From contig NZ_CP039903.1 of the NCBI RefSeq assembly GCF_005221385.1, positions 2,981,001-3,045,000 on the forward strand: a DNA stretch of 64,000 nt. Direction: 5' to 3'. Below the pieces are notes generated by a model. That model saw only the letters and a list, made by a program, of their open reading frames with translations, had not been told where the DNA came from and made no database searches. Both the position numbers and the translations under genes were made by a program. This document shows positions 45,094-53,508 of this stretch, piece by piece. Position 1 is the stretch's first letter, and every line of letters starts with the position of its first letter. This DNA is from Agrobacterium tumefaciens (GTDB taxonomy: Bacteria > Pseudomonadota > Alphaproteobacteria > Rhizobiales > Rhizobiaceae).

Positions 45094-46074
45094 TCAGGCG
45101 GCTTTTCCGGCGTTGGAGAACTGACCATGTGTGCGGTACTGCACCATGTAGGAGGGCAGAACCGAAGCGACACGAACGGGGTTGATGCCGATGCCTTCCA
45201 GTGTCAGGCCGTTCTTTTCCGCCTCGCTGGAAACGACATTGTCCTTTTTCAGCATGGTCACCTGATCGGCCGTCAACGGTGGCGTGATGAGCGGCACCAG
45301 TGAAGCGATCTTGCCGATCATCGAGGCGACGCCAAAAGGCAGATTGATGAAAGGACGCTGACGGTAAGTTGCTGCAAGAACAGCCTCAAGACAGTCGCGG
45401 AACGTCATCACGTCCTGACCGCCAAGTTCGTAGATAGCGCCGGGCTTCAGCTTGCCATCGACGCTGCGGGCAACCGCCTCGGCGACATCCTCGACATATA
45501 CAGGCTGGAATTTGGTTTTTCCACCGCCGATCAGCGGCAGGAAAGGCAGGCTGCGGGCCATCTTGGCGAATTTGTTGAAGAAATCGTCTTCCGGTCCGAA
45601 AATGATCGACGGGCGCAGGATCACCGCGCCTGGCAGAACGGAATGGATGGCGGCTTCAGCGCGGCCCTTGGTGCGGCCATAGCCGGTCTGCGAATTTGCT
45701 TCCGCCCCGATGGCGGAGATATGCGTCAGCGTCGCGCCGGCGTCGCGGGCGGCTTCGGCAATGGCCTTGGCGCCGAATTCCTGCACGGCGTCAAAGGTGT
45801 TGCGGCCGCTTTCGGTCAGGATGCCGACGCAATTGACCACGTGGTCTGCATCTTCGACGGCTTTGATTATGGAGTCGCGATAACGCAGGTTCGCCTGGGC
45901 GAAGGAAATCTGGCCGACATTGCCGAGCGGCTGCAGGAAACCGGCAAGATCCGGCCGACGCACGGCAACGCGGATGCGATAACCGCGCTTGGCGAGCATT
46001 CTCACGACATGCCGCCCGACAAAACCCGAACCGCCGAAAACGGTGACGAGGGGTGGAAGGTTGGCCAAGGTCAT
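45094..46074 (-). CDS. NDUFA9-like NAD(P)H-binding protein (atypical SDR)
   Basis: 326 residues. The Rossmann motif VTVFGGSGFVGRHVVRMLAK (GGSGFVG) begins near residue 10. The family pattern continues with VVNCVGILTE, THISAIGAEANSQTGYGRTK, where Tyr and Lys of the SDR pair are visible, and LRPSIIFGPEDDFFNKFA. In mitochondria the relative NDUFA9 stabilises complex I; bacterial members are often linked with ubiquinone or respiration, but the function here is unproven. The start at 46074 has GGAGG ahead; the 28-codon extension upstream is not family sequence. A terminator follows. Confidence 0.87.
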   Translation of the reverse strand: MTLANLPPLVTVFGGSGFVGRHVVRMLAKRGYRIRVAVRRPDLAGFLQPLGNVGQISFAQANLRYRDSIIKAVEDADHVVNCVGILTESGRNTFDAVQEFGAKAIAEAARDAGATLTHISAIGAEANSQTGYGRTKGRAEAAIHSVLPGAVILRPSIIFGPEDDFFNKFAKMARSLPFLPLIGGGKTKFQPVYVEDVAEAVARSVDGKLKPGAIYELGGQDVMTFRDCLEAVLAATYRQRPFINLPFGVASMIGKIASLVPLITPPLTADQVTMLKKDNVVSSEAEKNGLTLEGIGINPVRVASVLPSYMVQYRTHGQFSNAGKAA

Positions 46075-46163
46075 GGGAGGCTCCTCAGAAGCTGTCGATA
46101 AAGCGTTTTTCAGTCTCTTAGCCCAAAGCCGCGCGCGCGTGAAGAGACGTTGTCGCAAGGCAT

Positions 46164-46218
46164 GGCCAAGGTTTTACAAATCAGCCAAGTTTTGCAAATC
46201 GGCCAAGTTTTGCAAATC
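46164..46218. repeat. Three-copy tandem repeat, unit 18-19 bp
   Basis: Copies are GGCCAAGGTTTTACAAATC (46164-46182), AGCCAAGTTTTGCAAATC (46183-46200) and GGCCAAGTTTTGCAAATC (46201-46218). The last two differ by one base. They fill the gap between the DUF1330 gene and the NDUFA9-like gene, in which no other element is seen. Confidence 0.9.
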
Positions 46219-46231
46219 GGATTGAAGGTCG

Positions 46232-46519
46232 TCAAATTCCTTCAACGATCATCATATCGGTATCGGCGATGTCCTGACGAATTTTGGCCGCAGCCTGGTA
46301 TTCGGGGGAGTGGTAGCAATCGATGGCGTGTTGCACCGAGGGGAACTCGATCACGACGTTGCGTCCGCGCGCCTTTCCTTCCAGTTCGGTCAAAGCGCCG
46401 CCCCGCGCGAGGAAATTGGCGCCAAACCGCTCGAAAGCGGGCTTCGCCGTCGCGACATAATCTTTATAGCGCTCGTTGTCGCGTACATCGACGTGGGCGA
46501 TCCAATATCCCTTTGCCAT
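46232..46519 (-). CDS. DUF1330 protein (dimeric alpha/beta barrel)
   Basis: 95 residues, family length, starting MAKGYWIAHVDVRDNERYKD. The family pattern continues with FGANFLARGGALTELEGKAR, NVVIEFPSVQHAIDCYHSPE and YQAAAKIRQDIADTDMMIVE. Proteins of this fold bind small ligands or act as minor oxygenase-like enzymes; the function is unknown. It lies 20 bp after pyrF on the same strand, so it belongs to that transcript. Confidence 0.9.
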   Translation of the reverse strand: MAKGYWIAHVDVRDNERYKDYVATAKPAFERFGANFLARGGALTELEGKARGRNVVIEFPSVQHAIDCYHSPEYQAAAKIRQDIADTDMMIVEGI

Positions 46520-46539
46520 TTCATCTCCTCCTATTGTCG

Positions 46540-47247
46540 TTACTGATTGGCCGGAAAGCTGGCGCGCAGCATGTCATCGAGAATGGCGCGGGCTGCCGCC
46601 TTCGGGTCTTCCGCCCTGACGATCGGACGGGCGACGACCAGATGGCTAGAGCCGGCCTTGATGGCATCGTAAGGCGTCATCACCCGCTTTTGGTCGCCGA
46701 GATCTGCTCCAGCCGGGCGAATGCCGGGGGTGACGACAGCGAGGTCCGGGCCGAGAATTTCGCGCACTGCCGTCGATTCCTCGGCCGAGCAGACGATGCC
46801 GCCCATGCCGGCCTCACGCGCCTGCTGCGCCCGGCGCAGCACCAGCGAACGGGCATCGGAGGCGTAACCGGCTTCCGCCAGATCGCTGTCGTCCATCGAG
46901 GTCAGCACGGTGACGCCGAGCAGGCAGAGACCGGAACCTTCGGCCGCCTTGACCGCGGCGCGCATGGCCTTCGGATAGGCGTGCAGGGTCAGCATCGACA
47001 TGCCCATGCGGGCGATGTTTTCGACACCGGATGCGACGGTATTGTCGATATCAAGCAGCTTCATGTCGAGAAAGACCTTTTTGCCGCTCTGAACAAGGTC
47101 ACGCGCAAATTCGAGACCGCCTGCGAATACCAGCTGATAACCGATCTTGTAGAAGAGAACCTCGTCGCCGATTTTCGAAACGATGTCTTCGGCCTGCTGC
47201 ACAGTCGGAACGTCCAGCCCGACGATGAGTTTTTCGCGCGCGGTCAT
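46540..47247 (-). CDS. pyrF: Orotidine 5'-phosphate decarboxylase
   Basis: 235 residues, standard length. It makes UMP from OMP, the last step of pyrimidine synthesis. The catalytic DxKxxD tetrad lies in [20 protein letters not shown]. Phosphate-binding residues are in [20 protein letters not shown] and [22 protein letters not shown] 47247 ([16 protein letters not shown]) gives the canonical N-terminus. Its start lies 4 bp after the stop of the histidine phosphatase gene, and DUF1330 follows. Confidence 0.97.
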   Translation of the reverse strand: MTAREKLIVGLDVPTVQQAEDIVSKIGDEVLFYKIGYQLVFAGGLEFARDLVQSGKKVFLDMKLLDIDNTVASGVENIARMGMSMLTLHAYPKAMRAAVKAAEGSGLCLLGVTVLTSMDDSDLAEAGYASDARSLVLRRAQQAREAGMGGIVCSAEESTAVREILGPDLAVVTPGIRPAGADLGDQKRVMTPYDAIKAGSSHLVVARPIVRAEDPKAAARAILDDMLRASFPANQ

Positions 47248-47251
47248 TGTC

Positions 47252-47848
47252 TTATCCCTGCCATGTTTCCATTGGCGTCCAGTCGCATGTGGGAGACGCG
47301 GCTGCAAGTGAAAACTCGGCGATGGGAAAGCGGAAAAGATTGCCGCCGCCCGGAGGCTGGTCCTTGGCGCGGCTGATGCCACGACCTTCAATATGGCATT
47401 TTAACAGCGTGCCCACGCCGCCATGGCCGACAAAGGCGATAGGCTGCTGTGGTTCGTGCCTGTCGAGAACAGCTTTGACCGCACCGATGATACGGGCCTG
47501 CGCGTCGATCGCTCTTTCCCAACCGTGAAAGCTCTCATCAGGGTGGGCAAAGAACCAGTCCGCCGCCTTTTCGAATTCCGGCGGCGGCAGGAAGCCGGTG
47601 GCGGACCGGTCGTTTTCATGCATCGCTTCGATAATCTCTATCGCCGCACCGGAGGTTTCCGCGAGGATACGGGCGGTTTCGATCGCCTTGGTTTCGGCGC
47701 TGGAAACGATGCGCCGCAATGCCCGCGCCCAGGGGAGGCGGCTTGCCTCCCGCGCCCGCTCGGCACCCCTGTCCGAAAGCCCCCAATCAGGAACGGGAAC
47801 CATCGGATCGATCTTGACCTGAGGATGGGTGATATAAAGCGCGTGCAT
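47252..47848 (-). CDS. Histidine phosphatase superfamily protein with an altered RHG motif
   Basis: 198 residues. The phosphoglycerate-mutase fold is seen from [35 protein letters not shown] and the second His in [16 protein letters not shown]. At the N-terminus the usual RHGE/Q motif reads [10 protein letters not shown]: the phospho-accepting His is kept, but the Arg that normally sits before it is Thr. The substrate is unknown and activity may be changed. The start at 47848 gives the fold directly. It is 4 bp upstream of pyrF and probably co-transcribed. Confidence 0.82.
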   Translation of the reverse strand: MHALYITHPQVKIDPMVPVPDWGLSDRGAERAREASRLPWARALRRIVSSAETKAIETARILAETSGAAIEIIEAMHENDRSATGFLPPPEFEKAADWFFAHPDESFHGWERAIDAQARIIGAVKAVLDRHEPQQPIAFVGHGGVGTLLKCHIEGRGISRAKDQPPGGGNLFRFPIAEFSLAAASPTCDWTPMETWQG

Positions 47849-47943
47849 GAAACCGGTCCTCAAAGGCAATGGAAAGGGCAAACCAACACCCTAACCATCC
47901 GTCACGACCGGGAAATGACGGTCTTAGCCATTCTGTCGAATGG

Positions 47944-48537
47944 TCAGGCCCGCGTATAGGTCCACAATTGTGCCGGCGGAATATTGCGCACGATGAAATC
48001 GAAATGGCGGATGTGGTAGAGATGCGGCTGCGCGACGATCGGGGAAATCGGACCGTAGGATATCTGCACCACGGGGCGGCCATGCGGCACGCGCTTCAGC
48101 AGTTCGTCAAGAAGCTTGATACGGGCGGCCATCGGGAAATTCAGCATCGGCACGGCGGAAACGACGCTGTCGAACATCTGGTCCTTGTGTTCACCGAGTG
48201 TCGTATCGAGATCGAAGGCGTCGCCATTGACGAAATTGACGCCGGGGTAGCTCCGCAGCAGCTGACTATAGAAATCGGTCGAATATTCGATGGCCGTCAG
48301 GCTTTCCGGCTTGATGCCGCGCGCCAGAATGGCCTTGGTGATGACGCCCGTGCCCGGGCCGAGTTCGAGAACCGGCAGGCCGGAATGGGGATTGATGACA
48401 CTCGCCATTTTTTTCGCCGTGATCGACGATGTCGGGACAATGGCGCCGACTTTTTTCGGTTGGCTCACCATGCCCTTGAAAAAGCGGATTTCTTCCTCAA
48501 ATTTCTGCTCAAGGCGTTGCTTCAGGTTAAGTGCCAT
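47944..48537 (-). CDS. pmtA: Phospholipid N-methyltransferase PmtA
   Basis: 197 residues. It methylates phosphatidylethanolamine three times with SAM to give phosphatidylcholine, at the inner membrane surface. The opening NLKQRLEQKFEEEIRFFKGM is the amphipathic membrane-binding helix of the rhizobial enzyme, and the SAM site is PVLELGPGTGVITKAILARG. Family marks VSAVPMLNFPMAARI and VQISYGPISPIVAQ follow. Agrobacterium needs phosphatidylcholine for plant infection. ATG 48537 was chosen because the conserved helix begins there. It is monocistronic, between a phosphatase gene and the dnaN terminator. Confidence 0.92.
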   Translation of the reverse strand: MALNLKQRLEQKFEEEIRFFKGMVSQPKKVGAIVPTSSITAKKMASVINPHSGLPVLELGPGTGVITKAILARGIKPESLTAIEYSTDFYSQLLRSYPGVNFVNGDAFDLDTTLGEHKDQMFDSVVSAVPMLNFPMAARIKLLDELLKRVPHGRPVVQISYGPISPIVAQPHLYHIRHFDFIVRNIPPAQLWTYTRA

Positions 48538-48673
48538 AATTCCCCTCGGATACATTTTTGGTCATTGTCAAAAAACGGTTACGCACTGTTGATCTCATTT
48601 GGCGCAAAAACAAGGCAAAATGTCGTAACTGGAAAAATTCGCTTATCGTTTGAAACACGCGGTAGCCGAATCA

Positions 48674-48707
48674 AAAAACGCCGGTGAAGCGATCCACCGG
48701 CGTTTTT
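48674..48707. terminator. Terminator of dnaN
   Basis: AAAAACGCCGGTG pairs with CACCGGCGTTTTT across an 8-nt loop; the minus-strand side, which ends the dnaN transcript at 48733, has a run of Ts (TTTTTTGA). It can also act for the plus strand. Confidence 0.9.
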
Positions 48708-48732
48708 GATTGAATTGGCAAAAAACAGCCGT

Positions 48733-49851
48733 TTAAACGCGCATCGGCATCAGAACATAGAGTGCATCATCGCCGGCGGTGTCGCGAACGAGCGTCGGCG
48801 ATCCGGCATCTGCCAGCAGAAAAATCGCATCTTCGCCGGATAGCTGCGAAGTGATGTCGAGGAGATATTTGGCATTGAAGCCGATTTCCATCGAATCATT
48901 GTCGTAACCAACGGCCACTTCTTCGGTAGCACTTCCCGAGTCGGGATTGTTGACGGTCAGCGTCAACTGGCCGTCAGTTAGCGCCAGCTTCACGGCGCGG
49001 CCGCGCTCGGACGAAATCGTCGAGACACGATCCACGGCCCGCGCGAAGGTCTGGCAATCGACGCGCATTTCCTTGTCGTTGCCGGTGGGGATCACGCGCT
49101 GGTAATCCGGGAAGGTGCCGTCGATGAGCTTCGAGGTCAAAACCACCGAACCGATGGTCAGGCGGATTTTGGCGTCCGAGACTTCTGCGGTGACTTCCAG
49201 TTCCGGATTGTCCATCAGCTTCTGCAATTCGCCGACGGTCTTGCGCGGAATGATGATGCCAGGCATGCCTTCGGAACCGGAGGGCGCATCCACATCGGCG
49301 CGCGCCAGACGGTGACCGTCCGTCGCGACAGCGCGCAGCTTCAGGTCGCCGCCGCTTTCGATGGTGTGGAAGAAGATGCCGTTCAGGTAATAACGCGTCT
49401 CTTCGGTCGAAATCGCAAACTGCGTCCGGTCGATCAGCATCTTTAGATCGGTCGCCTTCAGTTTGAAAGTGTGGCTGAAGGTGCCGGCTGTCAGGTCAGG
49501 GAAATCGGTTTCCGGCAGGCATTGCAGCGAGAATTTCGAACGGCCGGAGGCAACCGTCATCGTGGAGCCATCAGGGTTGGTGGCCAGAAGCACCTCGGAA
49601 CCGTCAGGCAGCTTGCGCACGATTTCATAAAGCAGGTGCGCCGGCACGGTGGTGGCGCCCGCCTGTTCCACCATGGCTGGTGTTGCTTCGGTGATTTCGA
49701 GGTCGAGGTCGGTCGCCTTCATGTCCAGATTGGCGCCGGATGCGCGAAGCAGGACGTTGGACAGGATCGGGATGGTGTTACGACGCTCGACAACCCTGTG
49801 CACGTGGTTCAGCGATTTAAGAAGGTTCGACCGCTCAAGAGTAATACGCAT
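48733..49851 (-). CDS. dnaN: DNA polymerase III beta subunit (sliding clamp)
   Basis: 372 residues, three clamp domains. It starts MRITLERSNLLKSLNHVHRV and ends with the canonical GDDALYVLMPMRV, where the hydrophobic cleft residues are intact. It ties polymerases to DNA. In most bacteria dnaN sits beside dnaA and the origin; here no dnaA, recF or gyrB is near, as in other Rhizobiales. ATG 49851 gives the family N-terminus; the frame open to 49920 is not clamp sequence. It is divergent from rsmI. Confidence 0.98.
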   Translation of the reverse strand: MRITLERSNLLKSLNHVHRVVERRNTIPILSNVLLRASGANLDMKATDLDLEITEATPAMVEQAGATTVPAHLLYEIVRKLPDGSEVLLATNPDGSTMTVASGRSKFSLQCLPETDFPDLTAGTFSHTFKLKATDLKMLIDRTQFAISTEETRYYLNGIFFHTIESGGDLKLRAVATDGHRLARADVDAPSGSEGMPGIIIPRKTVGELQKLMDNPELEVTAEVSDAKIRLTIGSVVLTSKLIDGTFPDYQRVIPTGNDKEMRVDCQTFARAVDRVSTISSERGRAVKLALTDGQLTLTVNNPDSGSATEEVAVGYDNDSMEIGFNAKYLLDITSQLSGEDAIFLLADAGSPTLVRDTAGDDALYVLMPMRV

Positions 49852-50118
49852 GGACGCTACCGCTTTCAACCGTTGCGAACCGGCCACCGCCGGATCGGCA
49901 AGAAGAGTCTTGACCGGCAAAAAGCCGGATAATGTGGACGGGCAAAATGGCAGAGTTATTGCAGAAAATGCAAGAGCCGAGTGCGTCTGCTTCCGCTCAT
50001 TTTGCTGCTATACAGCATGATCCACAGGCTGGAACCGTCCATGGACCTTGTTCGCCGGTTTTCTATTGCCCATAAAGGAGGAAAAACCGGAGCGACCGGC
50101 CGGCAATAATCGGCCAGA

Positions 50119-51060
50119 ATGATTGGAAGCCGTGTGACGGAAGAACTATCGAACATCGATGCCAGACAGGCAACAAGGGAATTCAGGATCGGTACCGCCA
50201 CCATTCCGGCACGGCCGCTGGAACCGGCGCTCTATCTTGTGGCCACCCCCATCGGCAATCTCGGCGATATTACCATCCGTGCGCTGGAGACGCTGGCTTC
50301 GGCGGATGTTCTCGCCTGCGAGGATACCCGCGTCACCCGTATCCTGCTTGAACGCTACGGCATTCGTACGCGGCCACTCGCCTATCACGAGCACAATGCG
50401 AACGAAGCGGGGCCGAAGCTCATCGCCGCCCTGGAAGCCGGAAAATCCGTGGCACTGGTATCGGATGCCGGAACGCCGCTCGTTTCCGATCCCGGTTATC
50501 GTCTTGGTCAGCTGGCACTTGAGGCAGGCCATCGCGTTGTGCCGGTACCGGGCGCATCGGCGCCGCTTGCCGCCCTTGTCGGATCGGGCATGCCGAGCGA
50601 TGCCTTTCTATTTGCAGGTTTCCTGCCGGTGAAGGACCGCGGCAAGCGGGATCGTTTTGCCGAACTTGCGAAAATCCCCGCCACTTTGATCTTCTTTGAA
50701 TCGCCGCGCCGCATCGGCAGCTCCCTCAAGGTGGCGTCGGAAGTGCTTGGCCGCGACCGGCGCGCTGTGGTCTGCCGCGAGCTGACCAAGACTTTCGAGG
50801 AATTCCGGCGAGGCACGCTCAGCGAGCTTGCCGATTATTATGACGAGGATCGTGTGGTGAAGGGCGAGATCGTGCTGCTGATCGAGCCGCCCTCCTATGA
50901 CGAAATTCCCGATATCGAGGATGTCGAAAAGCTCCTTAAGGATCTGGTCGCGACCATGCCTGCAGCCAAGGCCGCGGGCGAGGCATCGAAACTGACCGGC
51001 CTGCCACGCAAGGAGCTTTATCAACGCCTGCTGGATATGAAGGACAGGGATGGCGGCTGA
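50119..51060 (+). CDS. rsmI: 16S rRNA (cytidine1402-2'-O)-methyltransferase
   Basis: 313 residues. The tetrapyrrole-methylase fold is clear: [20 protein letters not shown], then [36 protein letters not shown] and [14 protein letters not shown]. It methylates the ribose of C1402 in 16S rRNA, improving decoding. The N-terminal ~30 residues before [12 protein letters not shown] are poorly conserved, so GTG at 50134 is an alternative start. Its end overlaps yraN by 11 bases, so they are translationally linked. Confidence 0.95.
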   Translation: MIGSRVTEELSNIDARQATREFRIGTATIPARPLEPALYLVATPIGNLGDITIRALETLASADVLACEDTRVTRILLERYGIRTRPLAYHEHNANEAGPKLIAALEAGKSVALVSDAGTPLVSDPGYRLGQLALEAGHRVVPVPGASAPLAALVGSGMPSDAFLFAGFLPVKDRGKRDRFAELAKIPATLIFFESPRRIGSSLKVASEVLGRDRRAVVCRELTKTFEEFRRGTLSELADYYDEDRVVKGEIVLLIEPPSYDEIPDIEDVEKLLKDLVATMPAAKAAGEASKLTGLPRKELYQRLLDMKDRDGG

Positions 51061-51418
51061 CGCGCGAAGGAACAAAAGACGCAAGGCCGAGCGGCGCGGC
51101 CACACGGCGGAATATTGGGCCGCACTCTATCTGCTGGTGAAGGGATATCGCATCCTCGCCATTCGTTATCGTACCCGGTTGGGGGAAATCGACCTCATCG
51201 CCCGCAAGCGGGATGTCGTTGCGATCATCGAGGTCAAGGCGCGATCTTCCGGGCTGGGGGCTATCGATGCGGTCGGCTCGCGTTCGCAGCAGCGCATCCG
51301 CGCCGCCGCCGATCTCTGGCTCTCCCGTCGCGGTGATGCTGCCCGGTTTTCACTGCGCTTCGATATCGTCGCCATTCTGCCGCGACGCCTGCCGCAGCAT
51401 TTCATCGACGCGTTTTGA
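51050..51418 (+). CDS. yraN: YraN/UPF0102 family nuclease-like protein
   Basis: 122 residues, family length. It opens with a basic stretch ([20 protein letters not shown]), then [20 protein letters not shown] and EVKARSS, which resemble the PD-(D/E)xK/Holliday-resolvase-like core. The biochemical role is unproven. It overlaps rsmI, a conserved arrangement in alphaproteobacteria, where the next gene is usually gshB. Here about 6 kb of other genes intervene. Confidence 0.9.
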   Translation: MAADARRNKRRKAERRGHTAEYWAALYLLVKGYRILAIRYRTRLGEIDLIARKRDVVAIIEVKARSSGLGAIDAVGSRSQQRIRAAADLWLSRRGDAARFSLRFDIVAILPRRLPQHFIDAF

Positions 51419-51433
51419 GGGGGAGGGAAGGCA

Positions 51434-51994
51434 ATGTCCAGCGAGCGCGAAAAAATGGCCGCGGGCGAATGGTATAGCTGCATGGATGCCGAACTGGATG
51501 GGCTGCGCCTGCGCGCGCGCCGGGCCGTTCACCAGCACAATGCCGCGCTGCCGGATGAGCGCGGAGCCATGGCGCCGCTGCTGCACGCCCTCTTCGCCTC
51601 TGTCGCGGAAGGCGCATTTATCGAAGCCCCGTTTCATTGCGCTTACGGCTTCAACATCACGCTGGGCAGGAATGTCTATCTGAATACCAGCTGCGTCATT
51701 CTCGATTCCGCCAGGGTGGTGATCGGCGATGGGGCAATGCTCGGTCCGGCCGTGCAGATCTATTGTGCTGAACACCATCTGGACCCGGTTCCGCGCGCGC
51801 AAGGCATTGAAATCGCAAAGCCGGTGACAATCGGCCGTGATGTCTGGATTGGCGGCGGCGCAATCCTGCTGGCCGGCATTACCATTGGTGATGGGGCGAT
51901 CGTCGGTGCCGGTTCGGTGGTGACGCGGGATGTGCCGCCGGGCGCGACGGTGGTGGGAAATCCGGCCCGTCCGATAAAGCGCAAGGACGCCTGA
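51434..51994 (+). CDS. Maltose/galactoside O-acetyltransferase family protein
   Basis: 186 residues. The hexapeptide-repeat left-handed beta-helix is clear ([40 protein letters not shown]), ending [12 protein letters not shown]. An N-terminal helical part begins [20 protein letters not shown], as in maltose acetyltransferases (Maa). The catalytic His is in [11 protein letters not shown]. It acetylates a sugar or related hydroxyl with acetyl-CoA. GGAGGGAAGGCA precedes the ATG. The gene is 15 bp behind yraN, so it may belong to that transcript. Confidence 0.9.
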   Translation: MSSEREKMAAGEWYSCMDAELDGLRLRARRAVHQHNAALPDERGAMAPLLHALFASVAEGAFIEAPFHCAYGFNITLGRNVYLNTSCVILDSARVVIGDGAMLGPAVQIYCAEHHLDPVPRAQGIEIAKPVTIGRDVWIGGGAILLAGITIGDGAIVGAGSVVTRDVPPGATVVGNPARPIKRKDA

Positions 51995-52045
51995 GACATC
52001 GATTTTTGAAAGAACGGAGTTCATTAACAGGCGCCGTAACAAATC

Positions 52046-52063
52046 TGACATGAAACTGTTAAA
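52046..52063 (+). promoter_or_regulatory. Pho-box-like sequence before ugpB
   Basis: CTGACAT-GAAA-CTGTTAA resembles the PhoB box CTGTCAT-N4-CTGTCAT: six of seven and five of seven bases match in the two direct repeats, with the right 11-bp spacing. It ends 63 bp before the ugpB ATG. Phosphate-starvation induction of a Ugp transporter would make sense. Confidence 0.6.
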
Positions 52064-52126
52064 GAGGCGTCATGGAACCCCTCTATTCGCATCCTCATCC
52101 CAATAAATGGTGGAGAGGATTTAGTA

Positions 52127-53425
52127 ATGTTGAAGAAGATTTCCATGGCCGCAGTGGCGGTCAGCATTTCGGCAACGTCTTCCATGGCTGCGACCAACAT
52201 CACCTGGTGGCACGGTATGGGCGGCCGTAACGGCGAAGTCATCAACGAAGTTTCCCAGAAGTTCAACGAAGCCCAGAAGGAATGCGCTCTGACGCCGGTT
52301 TCCAAGGGTTCTTACGAAGAAGCACTGGCCAGCGGCATCGCCGCCTTCCGTTCCGGCGAACAGCCGAACATCCTCCAGGTTTTCGATGCCGGCGCTGCCA
52401 CCATCATCAACGCCAAGGGTGCGGTCATTCCTGCGGAAGACCTCATCAACAAGGCCGGTTACAAATTCGACCGCGAAGCCTTCATCAACGGCGTGCGTTA
52501 TTTCTACGCTGCAGCTGATGGCAAGTTCGTCGGCATGCCGTTCAACTCCTCTGCTCCGATCATGTATGTCAACGACGAAGCCCTGAAAAAGGCCGGCGTC
52601 GAAGCACCGAAAACCTGGGAAGAGTTCGAACAGGTTGCGCCGAAGCTGAAAGAAGCCGGTTACATCCCGCTCGTCCAGTCGCAGCTGACCTGGCAGTTCA
52701 CGGAGAACTTCTTCTCCCGCAACAACATCCAGTTCGCCACCAACAATAACGGCTACGACAGTGTCACCGACACCAAGCTGAAGCTTACCGATCCGAACCT
52801 CGTCATGATGTTCGACAAGCTGAAGGACTGGAAGGACAAGGGCCTGTTCGCGTATTACGGCGCCGGCTGGAACGACAACCAGAAGCCGTTTGAAGAAGGC
52901 AAGGTCGCTTTCTGGATCGGTTCTTCCGGTTCGTTCGGTGGCCTGCAGAAGACGGCAACCATGCCGTTCTCGGCAACCTTCCTTCCCTACTGGGGCTCGA
53001 TCAAGGGCGCTGGCACCAACTCCTTCATCGGCGGCGCTGCTCTCTTCGCAATGTCCGGCAAGTCCGAAGCCGAAAACAAGTGCGTGGCTGACTTCTTCCA
53101 GTTCCTGACCTCGCCGGAAATCCAGGTCTTCTATCATAAGGCAACCGGTTACGTCGCCATCACCAAGGCCGCTTACGAAAAGGCGAAGGCTGAAGGCTTC
53201 TACAAGGAAAAGCCGGTCGCCGAAGTCGGCATCCAGCAGCTGTCGCTGCCGGGCGGCGAATGGTCCAAGGGTTATCGCCTCGGCTTCTACCCGCAGATCC
53301 GCGCCGTCATGGAACGCGAATATAACCGCATTTTCTCCGGCGAAGTTACGCCGAAGGACGCCTTCGACATCATCGAGAAGGAAGGTAACGACCTTCTGGC
53401 CCGTTTCGCCAAGACGGCCGGCTGA
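52127..53425 (+). CDS. ugpB: Ugp-type ABC transporter, periplasmic binding protein
   Basis: 432 residues with signal peptide (MLKKISMAAVAVSISATSSM). The mature part opens NITWWHGMGGRNGEVINEVS, the standard UgpB start, with ligand-region features QPNILQVFDAGAATIINAKG, GMPFNSSAPIMYVNDEALKK and GWNDNQKPFEEGKVAFWIG. It binds glycerol-3-phosphate and its diesters, such as glycerophosphocholine, for import. Precise preference is not readable. It heads a complete B-A-E-C operon. A strong hairpin separates it from ugpA, and a Pho-box-like site lies upstream. Confidence 0.93.
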   Translation: MLKKISMAAVAVSISATSSMAATNITWWHGMGGRNGEVINEVSQKFNEAQKECALTPVSKGSYEEALASGIAAFRSGEQPNILQVFDAGAATIINAKGAVIPAEDLINKAGYKFDREAFINGVRYFYAAADGKFVGMPFNSSAPIMYVNDEALKKAGVEAPKTWEEFEQVAPKLKEAGYIPLVQSQLTWQFTENFFSRNNIQFATNNNGYDSVTDTKLKLTDPNLVMMFDKLKDWKDKGLFAYYGAGWNDNQKPFEEGKVAFWIGSSGSFGGLQKTATMPFSATFLPYWGSIKGAGTNSFIGGAALFAMSGKSEAENKCVADFFQFLTSPEIQVFYHKATGYVAITKAAYEKAKAEGFYKEKPVAEVGIQQLSLPGGEWSKGYRLGFYPQIRAVMEREYNRIFSGEVTPKDAFDIIEKEGNDLLARFAKTAG

Positions 53426-53454
53426 TCGATCTTTTCGAAACCAATGATCGTTGT

Positions 53455-53485
53455 CGAGCCTCCTTTCCGACGGAAGGGAGGCTCG
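53455..53485 (+). terminator. Intercistronic hairpin between ugpB and ugpA
   Basis: CGAGCCTCCTTTCC pairs with GGAAGGGAGGCTCG around a GAC loop (14 bp, one G-T pair), and is followed by CTTCTGG, not by a T run. It begins 30 bp after the ugpB stop. It probably protects ugpB mRNA and limits read-through into the permease genes, so the binding protein is made in excess. Confidence 0.6.
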
Positions 53486-53508
53486 CTTCTGGATAAGGAG
53501 GCGCAAGC

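Noticed and set aside
48733..49851. Replication origin near dnaN
   Set aside because: No dnaA, recF or gyrB and no DnaA-box cluster were seen; in Rhizobiales dnaN is usually away from the origin.
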